A DNA stretch of 64,000 bases from Pseudomonas sp. RIT-562 (GTDB lineage Bacteria; Pseudomonadota; Gammaproteobacteria; Pseudomonadales; Pseudomonadaceae), in the NCBI RefSeq assembly GCF_026241895.1, contig NZ_JAPJIV010000029.1:1-64000 (forward strand), written 5' to 3'. This document shows positions 1 to 7,116 of this stretch, in pieces. The notes under the pieces were generated by a model that was given only the letters and a program-made list of their open reading frames with translations, was not told where the DNA came from and searched no databases. The first letter of the stretch is position 1. Each line of letters begins with the position of its first letter. Made by a program: the position numbers and the translations under genes.

Positions 1-22
1 TCCTACTGCAATTGGCGGTAAT

Positions 23-54
23 TATGGCTGGCCAATAATTATTGCCCAGCCATA
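23..54. repeat. 32-bp near-perfect palindrome
   Basis: A 9-bp arm at 23-31 pairs exactly with 46-54, and the centre (33-44) is itself a perfect 12-bp palindrome. The whole 32 bp therefore folds as one hairpin with a single mismatched pair (32/45). There is no T-tract on either side, so it does not look like an ordinary terminator. It lies just past the 3' end of the small broken ORF on the minus strand and could be a protein-binding site or an RNA 3'-end structure. Function is not known. Confidence 0.6.
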
Positions 55-61
55 AAAATCA

Positions 62-268
62 CTAAACCTCGAAGCTCCCTTCGTAGCGTCTGAATTCATT
101 GCTGTCACGAACCAGCAATTGCATCAGTTTTGGACGTCCTGATCATTTGTACGTTTTTTGAGCAGAAAAGGCTTCACTCATGTCGCCAGTGTAGACATGA
201 GCCCATAACGTGTCGCCGCCGACGACATGTTGGCGAAACGTGTTCTCGAAAGCCGGTTTCGACGACAT
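62..268 (-). pseudogene. Small ORF interrupted by an in-frame TGA
   Basis: An ATG at 266-268 follows a GGGGGAG ribosome-binding-like stretch. It opens a 41-codon frame beginning MSSKPAFENTFRQHVV and ending in TGA at 143-145. The same frame continues for 25 more codons (SGRPKLMQLLV...) to TAG at 62-64, with coding-like composition on both sides of the TGA. One base change (TGG to TGA) would explain an original 67-residue protein. I do not recognise the family. It starts only about 37 bp beyond the terminator of the upstream porin gene, so it would depend on read-through or a very short promoter. It could also be a genuine 41-residue gene, or chance. Confidence 0.35.
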
Positions 269-304
269 GACACTCCCCCAGACAAAAATCTCCCACCCAG
301 AAAT

Positions 305-334
305 AAAAAAACCCCGAACCAGTCGGGGTTTTTT
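305..334 (-). terminator. Rho-independent terminator of the porin gene
   Basis: A GC-rich stem (ACCCCGA at 311-317 with TCGGGGT at 323-329) is flanked by A- and T-runs on both sides, so it can act in either direction. It lies 25 bp after the porin stop codon and most simply ends that transcript. Confidence 0.8.
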
Positions 335-358
335 CACACACGAAAACTCAAATCAGCA

Positions 359-1645
359 TCAGAAGATGTTGATCGGGTAATCCACAAACACACGCACTTC
401 GTTGCCGCTGACGTTGTACTCGCTCGACTTCTGCGAGACACGCAAGATCGAGCTGCGCAGTTTCACGCTGAGGTCTTTAGCCGGGCCGCTTTGGACGACG
501 TATTTGAACTGGTTGAAGATTTCGCGCTCGGTACCGCCTTCGCTGGTGGAAGTGGTGATGTTGTCACCGCGCACGTAGGCGAAGTTGTAGCTCAGGCCTG
601 GCACGCCGAAGGTGCCGAAGTCGAGGCCGTAGCCCAGCTGCCAGCTGCGTTCGTCTTCAGCGTTGAAGTCGGACCAGTAGGAGTTCGCCAGGTAGATGGT
701 GTTACCGCCGTCGCCAACACGACCTTGGCCGCGCTGATAGCCGCCGTAGGCGTAGCCCAGGTTGCTGTCGCCGGTGCTGCGCTGGTGGGCGATGGTGAAC
801 GAGTGCGGGCCGGTGGCGAAAGTCGCCGCCAGGCTCCAGATCTTGTTATCGTCGCCGGTGGCGCCGCTGTCACGGACGTAGGAATCTTCCAGCTTGGTGC
901 GATAGCCGTTGAAGTCCAGGGTCAGGGACTGATCTTTGTCGATCGGGAATACGTAGTTGGCGTTGAGGTACTGTTTCTTCAACACGTCTTCAACGTCGGA
1001 CGCGTAGACCGCTGCCTTGAATTGCTCGGTGAACTGGTAGCTACCGCCCAGGACGTTGATCGACTTCAGGCCACCGCTGTCACGACCTTCAGCGCTCTTG
1101 CGCGATTCGGCAGTAAAACGGCCGGCGTTCAGCTCGAGGCCCTTGATCTCCTTGGAGGTGATCAGGGTGCCGGTGTAGCTTTCCGGCAGCAGGCGTGAGT
1201 TGTCGTAGTTCAGCACCGGCAGGGCCGGCATCTGGTCGCCGTAAGTCAGCGTGGTGCTGGAGAGACGGAATTTGACCGCTGCGCCGCCTTTGGACAGGTC
1301 ATCCGCCGCGTTGCCGCTGGCACCTTGTTTAAAGAAGTCGATACCGCCAGCGCCGCTGCGGCCTTTGCCGCCATCCAGGCGCAGTGCGTACAGACCGAAG
1401 GCGTCAACACCGACACCAATGGTGCCTTGGGTGAAGCCGGACGAGAAAGTGCCGATGGCCGCTTGGCCCCACTCGGCCTTGTCCGGGTTGCCATCTTTGT
1501 AATCACGATTGATGTAGGCATTGCGCAGCAGCACTTTGAGGCTGCTGTCTTCAACAAAACCCTTGGACTCGGCCTGGTCGTTAGCCATGGCCTGTGTAGC
1601 GCTCAACATCCCCAGAGCGATCAGGCTGATTCGCTTATTCAACAT
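359..1645 (-). CDS. OprD-family outer-membrane porin
   Basis: A 428-residue porin of the OprD family, the substrate-selective channels by which pseudomonads take up amino acids and organic acids across the outer membrane. Residues 1-21 form a Sec signal peptide ending AMA. The rest is a run of amphipathic beta-strands rich in Y, G and R, with the family start 'EDSSLKVLLRNAYINRDY' and an aromatic C-terminal residue (PINIF), as needed for outer-membrane insertion. The length suits the family (about 420-450). I chose the ATG at 1643-1645 because AAGGAAAAG lies just upstream and the signal peptide starts there; the longer TTG frame adds 29 unlikely residues. The substrate cannot be read from sequence. 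A promoter and a complete terminator sit in its leader (see 1724-1842). Confidence 0.9.
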   Translation of the reverse strand: MLNKRISLIALGMLSATQAMANDQAESKGFVEDSSLKVLLRNAYINRDYKDGNPDKAEWGQAAIGTFSSGFTQGTIGVGVDAFGLYALRLDGGKGRSGAGGIDFFKQGASGNAADDLSKGGAAVKFRLSSTTLTYGDQMPALPVLNYDNSRLLPESYTGTLITSKEIKGLELNAGRFTAESRKSAEGRDSGGLKSINVLGGSYQFTEQFKAAVYASDVEDVLKKQYLNANYVFPIDKDQSLTLDFNGYRTKLEDSYVRDSGATGDDNKIWSLAATFATGPHSFTIAHQRSTGDSNLGYAYGGYQRGQGRVGDGGNTIYLANSYWSDFNAEDERSWQLGYGLDFGTFGVPGLSYNFAYVRGDNITTSTSEGGTEREIFNQFKYVVQSGPAKDLSVKLRSSILRVSQKSSEYNVSGNEVRVFVDYPINIF

Positions 1646-1723
1646 TTTGTTCTTTTCCTTATTACCGGTTGATACGCGCTGTGCCGAACGGCTGAAACGG
1701 CGCTGTTGCGCTCTTTTTTCAAC

Positions 1724-1768
1724 GCAAAACAAAAAGGCCCGCCCACGAGAAATCGAGGCGGGCCTTTT
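1724..1768 (-). terminator. Terminator inside the porin leader (possible attenuator or sRNA end)
   Basis: On the minus strand a stem of GGCCCGCC with GGCGGGCC (arms within 1731-1743 and 1757-1766) is followed by TTTTTGTTTT, a textbook rho-independent terminator. It lies about 80 nt before the porin start codon and just after a good promoter at 1813-1842. No gene lies between. It would therefore either attenuate porin transcription or end a short RNA of about 80 nt. The plus-strand reading also has a moderate T-rich tail. Confidence 0.75.
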
Positions 1769-1812
1769 ATTATTTTGTCAGTCATGGCGGTTGGCCACAG
1801 GCGTTGGGGCGA

Positions 1813-1842
1813 ATCCTAGCCGCGCCCATAACTATGTGTCAA
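1813..1842 (-). promoter_or_regulatory. Sigma-70 promoter for the porin leader
   Basis: On the minus strand TTGACA (1837-1842) and TAGGAT (1813-1818) are separated by 18 bp, a near-consensus sigma-70 promoter. Transcription would begin near 1806 and reach the leader terminator after about 80 nt. Confidence 0.65.
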
Positions 1843-1956
1843 TTTCAAGAATCGTCTGTAAATAGGCGAAAAAAGTCTAAGGAATCATCAATGTATGATT
1901 TTTGACATGATTGGTAACAATCGGGCGTCGGAACTTATCAGGAATAAATATCGGAA

Positions 1957-1975
1957 GTAAATAGCACGCATTATC
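1957..1975 (+). promoter_or_regulatory. Fur-like box before the siderophore receptor
   Basis: By my count 12 of 19 positions match the consensus Fur site, including a perfect ATTATC end. It lies 52 bp before the receptor start, the expected place for an iron-repressed promoter operator. The match level is moderate. Confidence 0.5.
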
Positions 1976-2027
1976 ATTCGCGCCGTTTTAGCTCCATCCC
2001 AAAAAATCCTACGGACGCGTTCATTAA

Positions 2028-4121
2028 ATGCCTGCCCCTCTTCGCCTTGTGCCCTTCAGCTTGGGTCTTTCAGCTGTGCTTTCTGCCGGTTTTTCCTACG
2101 CCGCACCTACCACTTTACCGGCGACTTCCATCAGCGCCGAAGCTGAAGCCGATGATCCGCGAGTGAAGGAAACCAGCACGGCGACCCGCACGGCGACACC
2201 GGTGCGTTACGTTCCCCAGGCCATCGACTCGGTAAAAACCGCGAACGTGATGGACTACGGTACCAACGACCTGGGCACTGCCCTTAGCGGCATTCCGAAC
2301 GTCAGCAGTGGCGCCGACACTCGGTTCGACAGCCTGCGCATTCGGGGTTTCGACGCCAGTAACGACTTTTACCTGGACGGCATTCGCGACGACAGCCAGT
2401 ACGTGCGCGACCTGCACAATATTGAAAAGATTGAGGTACTCAAGGGCCCGGCAGCGGTGCTGTATGGCCGTGGTAGCCAGGGCGGGATCGTCAATCGGGT
2501 CAGCAAGCAGCCTGAATTCGGGCGCCGCTCCACCATCGAAGCCCAGGGTGGCAGCGAAGATCTGCGCAGCCTGTACGCCGACCTGAGCACTGATCCAACC
2601 GACAACATCAGCCTGCGCCTGAACATGGGCAACATGGACGAGAACAGCTTCCGCGATGGCGTCAGCGGCAACCGTCAACTGTTCGCGCCATCGATGAGCT
2701 GGCAGCTGACGCCGGACCTCAACTGGCTGGTGCAGTACGAATACAGCCGTTACAACCGCACTCCGGATCGCGGCATTCCCGGGGTGAACGGGCGTCCGGC
2801 GGATGTAGGCCGGGATACGACCTACGGCAGTGATCACGATTTCATCGACGACAAATCGCAATCCCTACGTTCAAAACTCAGTTATGAACTGAGCGACAAC
2901 TGGCAACTGCGCCACACCCTTGGCGTGTTCAAGCTCAACAGCGATTTTGATAACACCTACCAGACCGGCTACAACTCGACGACCAATCAGGTCACCCGCC
3001 AGCATTGGCAACAGGACCTGAGCACTCGTAACGTTTTCAACAACGTCGAGCTGGAAGGTGGATTCGATACTTTCGGCCTGGAGCACCGTTTGCTCACAGG
3101 TATTGAAATTGGCAGTCAGCGCCGCGATCCGACGCTGTACAACGCGGCGACTTCGGGGCCAGGAAGCTCCCCGGTGCCGGCACTCGATCTGTTTAATCCC
3201 AACCGTGAATTGCGCCATACCGGGCGCATGCAGGTGTCGAGCAACAACCACACCGAAGTCGAAAGCCGCGCGGTGTACGTGCAGGATCAGCTGCGCCTGA
3301 ACGATCAATGGCAGATTCTGGCCGGTCTGCGCTACGACACCTTCGACATCGAATCGACCAACCAGCTGCGGGACATTTCCGAAGACCGTGACAGCCACAG
3401 CACCAGCCCGCGCGTTGGACTGGTGTGGACCCCGCTGCAGAATCATTCCTTCTACGCGTCCTGGAGCAAGACCTTTTCGCCAGTGGGTGGCGGGTTGATC
3501 GGCATTACTCCAGGTGCCACCGGTAACGGCAATGACCTGAGCCCGGAGCTGACCAAGCAGAAAGAGATCGGCGTGAAGTCCGATTGGCTCGACGATCGAC
3601 TGAGCACCACGCTGGCGATCTACGAACTGGAACTCTACAACCGCCGCACCAGCGACCCACTGGATCCGACCATCACCCTGCTTACCGGCAAACAGCGCTC
3701 CCGCGGGATCGAGCTGACAGGCACGGGCCGGATTATCGGTAACTGGTATGTGCGCGGTGGCGTGGGCATCCAGGATGCAACGGTCGAGAAGGACAACAAC
3801 GGTTTCGAAGGCAATCGCATCAGTGACGTCGCCAAGCGCAATGGCAGCCTGTTCGTGACCTGGAAACCGGAGATGGGTTGGTACGCGGAGACCGGTTTGA
3901 CGTTGGTGGGTGATCGCTATGCCGACAACCTCAACACAGTGATGCTGCCAGGCTATGGCCGCTGGGATGCGTTGGCCGGGTTCCGGCAGAAGGATTGGGA
4001 TTTGCGTGCGGCGTTGAACAATATTGCGGACAAGGAATATTACGAGTCGGCGACCAGTCAGTATCAGATTCAGCCGGGGGCGCCACGGAGCCTGGTTGTG
4101 ACCGGAACCTACAGCTTCTGA
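2028..4121 (+). CDS. TonB-dependent siderophore receptor
   Basis: A 697-residue outer-membrane receptor that imports ferric siderophores using energy from TonB-ExbB-ExbD. It shows a signal peptide (to about residue 25, ending SYA), an N-terminal plug with the family motifs RIRGFDASNDFYLDGIRD and IEKIEVLKGPAAVLYGRGS (roughly 105-150), a 22-strand barrel, and a TonB-dependent C-terminus ending GTYSF. The plug wording resembles catecholate-type receptors of the Fiu/PiuA kind, but the ligand cannot be fixed from sequence. No FecR-type signalling extension precedes the plug, so it is not a transducer. A Fur-like box upstream suggests iron repression. No RBS of note precedes the ATG. No siderophore biosynthesis genes are nearby. 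Confidence 0.9.
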   Translation: MPAPLRLVPFSLGLSAVLSAGFSYAAPTTLPATSISAEAEADDPRVKETSTATRTATPVRYVPQAIDSVKTANVMDYGTNDLGTALSGIPNVSSGADTRFDSLRIRGFDASNDFYLDGIRDDSQYVRDLHNIEKIEVLKGPAAVLYGRGSQGGIVNRVSKQPEFGRRSTIEAQGGSEDLRSLYADLSTDPTDNISLRLNMGNMDENSFRDGVSGNRQLFAPSMSWQLTPDLNWLVQYEYSRYNRTPDRGIPGVNGRPADVGRDTTYGSDHDFIDDKSQSLRSKLSYELSDNWQLRHTLGVFKLNSDFDNTYQTGYNSTTNQVTRQHWQQDLSTRNVFNNVELEGGFDTFGLEHRLLTGIEIGSQRRDPTLYNAATSGPGSSPVPALDLFNPNRELRHTGRMQVSSNNHTEVESRAVYVQDQLRLNDQWQILAGLRYDTFDIESTNQLRDISEDRDSHSTSPRVGLVWTPLQNHSFYASWSKTFSPVGGGLIGITPGATGNGNDLSPELTKQKEIGVKSDWLDDRLSTTLAIYELELYNRRTSDPLDPTITLLTGKQRSRGIELTGTGRIIGNWYVRGGVGIQDATVEKDNNGFEGNRISDVAKRNGSLFVTWKPEMGWYAETGLTLVGDRYADNLNTVMLPGYGRWDALAGFRQKDWDLRAALNNIADKEYYESATSQYQIQPGAPRSLVVTGTYSF

Positions 4122-4135
4122 TCACCGCACAACCT

Positions 4136-4270
4136 TGTAGCAGCTGCCGAAGGCTGCGTTCGGCTGCGCAGCAGTCGCAAGGACCAGACCCACTGCGGTT
4201 TGTCTGAAGAATGCAGATACACGGTTTACGACTGCTTCGCAGCCGAACGCAGCCTTCGGCAGCTGCTACA
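4136..4270. repeat. REP pair (REPIN), TGTAGCAGCTGCCGAAGG type
   Basis: Two inverted arms of about 40 bp (4136-4177 and 4229-4270) carry the same extragenic palindrome in opposite orientation, separated by about 50 bp. This is the typical arrangement of Pseudomonas REP doublets, and it lies between the converging ends of two genes. Confidence 0.85.
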
Positions 4271-4296
4271 GGTGGTCGGCGACCTTTGGATTTGGC

Positions 4297-4330
4297 AAAA
4301 AAAAGCGCCGCCATCCCGGCAGCGCTTTTA
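4297..4330 (-). terminator. Terminator of the small gene at 4350-4562
   Basis: AAAAGCGC (4301-4308) pairs with GCGCTTTT (4322-4329). On the minus strand the stem is followed by eight T residues. It sits 20 bp past the small gene's stop codon and could also stop transcription arriving from the receptor side. Confidence 0.7.
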
Positions 4331-4349
4331 TCAATCCGTTGTTTTCTTC

Positions 4350-4562
4350 TTATCCTTCCATCACATCCCACAACGCTTCCAGTTCCGCTTCGCTGAATAA
4401 ACCAGCGGGGTAGCGCTCGATCATCATCCGGCGCGGATCAGGTTCCCTGATCTGACGCGTTCCATTGGATTTCAACCAGTGCGCCAGGAGCTGGAGCGAT
4501 TCGTTATTGACTGCCAGGGGATGCGACGCCTGCTCGCTCAATACGTTTACTTCGGCGTTCAT
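4350..4562 (-). CDS. Small uncharacterised protein
   Basis: A 70-residue acidic protein with no signal peptide or membrane segment. It starts MNAEVNVLSEQASHPLAVNN and ends with a leucine/glutamate-rich helix (SEAELEALWDVMEG). I recognise no domain. The ATG at 4560-4562 is preferred to a TTG 14 codons upstream because a GGGAGAG stretch precedes it at workable spacing. It has its own terminator, which supports expression. Function unknown. Confidence 0.6.
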   Translation of the reverse strand: MNAEVNVLSEQASHPLAVNNESLQLLAHWLKSNGTRQIREPDPRRMMIERYPAGLFSEAELEALWDVMEG

Positions 4563-4702
4563 CTCCGCGCTCTCTCCCGGTTTGTGAGCGGCTAACTTAT
4601 CCAAGGTTTGTGACAGAACATCGCAGTTCTCTCCTCCCTGTTTAACCCAATGATCGATACAAGAGCTGTGCCAATGTGTTGGCGTTTGCGATAAGTGGAT
4701 AC

Positions 4703-4737
4703 AAAAAGGCCCGCAGTCCTGATGGGCTGCGGGCCTC
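4703..4737 (-). terminator. Terminator of the aguBA operon
   Basis: A perfect GGCCCGCAG/CTGCGGGCC stem is followed on the minus strand by TTTTTGT. It lies about 70 bp beyond the aguA stop codon. Confidence 0.8.
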
Positions 4738-4806
4738 GCGTATCGGTAAACAGCGAATCCACTGAGTCAAAAAATTTTCAGTTAACTCAATCTGTTACAA
4801 CCTCAC

Positions 4807-5913
4807 TCATTCGATGTGCGGCGCCGGCTGCTGTTGGGTAAGGCAGTGAATGTTGCCGCCGCCCAGTAACAGTTCACGGCCGGGCACCATCACCACTTCA
4901 TGCTGAGGGAACAGGCTCTGCAGGATTTCCCGCGCAGGACCATCCAACGGATCGTCGAAGCTCGGGGCGATGATGCCGCCGTTGACGATCAGGAAGTTCA
5001 CGTAGGAACCGGCGAGCCGCACGGTAGGATTCCGTTCCTGGGTGCCGTCGACCGGATCCACGCCCGCGCACTCTTCCTCAGTCGCATACAGCGGCCCAGG
5101 AATCGGCATTTTGTGCACCGTGAATGGGCGTCCCTTGGCATCAGTGGCACTTTCCAGCACTTTCATCGCAGCCTGGCAGCGCGGGTAGTTCGGGTCCTGC
5201 GGGTCGTCGGTCCAGGCCAGCAGCACTTCACCTGGCCGGATGTAGCAGCAGAAGTTATCCACATGACCATCGGTTTCGTCGTTGAACAAACCGTCCGGCA
5301 GCCAGATGATTTTATCCACAGCCAGGTTGGCGCTGAGCACCGCTTCGATTTCAGCGCGGTCCAGGTGTGGATTACGGTTGCGATTGAGCAGGCACTCTTC
5401 AGTGGTGATCAGCGTACCTTCGCCGTCGACATGAATCGAACCGCCTTCCAGCACAAAGCCTTCGGTGCGATAGCGCGGGCTGCGCTCGATCTCGAGGATC
5501 TTGCCGCCCACCTGCGAGTCGCGGTTCCACGGGGAATAAAGGCCGCCGTCGAAGCCGCCCCAGGAATTGAAGTCCCAGTTCACTCCGCGAACTTCGCCGC
5601 TGTTATTGATCACAAAAGTAGGACCGGTGTCGCGGACCCAGGCGTCGTCGCTGGACATCTCGACCACACGGATATTCGGCACATCCAGGCGCGCACGGGC
5701 GTTTTCATACTGGCCGGCGGATACCGCCACGGTCACCGGCTCGAAACGGGCGATGGCCTTGGCCACTGCCACATGGGCGGCTTGCGCGGGTTTGCCGCCC
5801 AGACGCCAGTTGTCCGGGCGCTCTGGCCAGATCATCCAGGTTTGGGTTTGTGGCGCCCATTCGGCCGGCATGTGAAAGCCATCGGCGCGGGGCGTGCTGT
5901 TTAAAGTGGTCAT
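4807..5913 (-). CDS. aguA: Agmatine deiminase
   Basis: Hydrolyses agmatine to N-carbamoylputrescine and ammonia (EC 3.5.3.12), the first step of the agmatine route from arginine to putrescine, in the cytoplasm. The 368-residue length is that of the family (PAD_porph fold). Visible hallmarks are the N-terminal MPAEWAPQTQTWMIWPERPD, the substrate-site DAWVRDTGPTFV, the acidic/His region DETDGHVDNFCCYIRPGE, and the catalytic cysteine near residue 357 in GGGNIHCLTQQ. It lies 5 bp downstream of aguB in the same direction, so the two are one operon. Confidence 0.96.
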   Translation of the reverse strand: MTTLNSTPRADGFHMPAEWAPQTQTWMIWPERPDNWRLGGKPAQAAHVAVAKAIARFEPVTVAVSAGQYENARARLDVPNIRVVEMSSDDAWVRDTGPTFVINNSGEVRGVNWDFNSWGGFDGGLYSPWNRDSQVGGKILEIERSPRYRTEGFVLEGGSIHVDGEGTLITTEECLLNRNRNPHLDRAEIEAVLSANLAVDKIIWLPDGLFNDETDGHVDNFCCYIRPGEVLLAWTDDPQDPNYPRCQAAMKVLESATDAKGRPFTVHKMPIPGPLYATEEECAGVDPVDGTQERNPTVRLAGSYVNFLIVNGGIIAPSFDDPLDGPAREILQSLFPQHEVVMVPGRELLLGGGNIHCLTQQQPAPHIE

Positions 5914-5918
5914 GACGA

Positions 5919-6797
<879 letters not shown>

Positions 6798-6905
6798 GAA
6801 TCATCTCCTGGGCAAGCGGCTGGGGTCGAGTGTGACAGCGACCCGTGACAGAAATCGGAAGCCCAGGCGAAGTTGCACCATGCCGAGGCGATGGCGACTT
6901 TATAA

Positions 6906-6981
6906 CCGATAAAAATCGGCTTTAGAAGCAGAGATTTGTAGTTCTGCCGAATTTATATCCTTTAAAGCCGATAAGAATCGG
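6906..6981. promoter_or_regulatory. Twin palindromic operators upstream of aguB
   Basis: Two copies of CCGAT-N4-ATCGG lie at 6906-6919 and 6968-6981. Their centres are 62 bp apart, close to six helical turns, and their extended flanks show they are in opposite orientation. They begin about 108 bp before the aguB start. The arrangement fits a dimeric regulator binding two sites, possibly with looping. The regulator is not encoded next to them and I cannot name it. Confidence 0.55.
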
Positions 6982-7005
6982 TATTACTTGCCGATCCCCA
7001 ATCCC

Positions 7006-7097
7006 GTAGGAGCTGCCGAGTGCAACGAGGCTGCGATCTTTTGATCTTAAAAACAAAATCAAAACATCGCAGCCTCGTTGCACTCGACAGCTCCTAC
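7006..7097. repeat. REP pair, GTAGGAGCTG(C/T)CGAGTGCAACGAGG type
   Basis: Two inverted 32-bp arms (7006-7037 and 7066-7097) differ at only one or two positions and are separated by an AT-rich 28-bp loop. They sit between aguB upstream DNA and the end of the next gene. A related copy lies at 39715-39773. Confidence 0.85.
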
Positions 7098-7116
7098 ACA
7101 GCAATGGGCATCAGGT

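Noticed and set aside
62..268. Selenocysteine or programmed read-through at the TGA in the small ORF
   Set aside because: No selenoprotein family resemblance and no structured element directly after the TGA were seen; a nonsense change is simpler.
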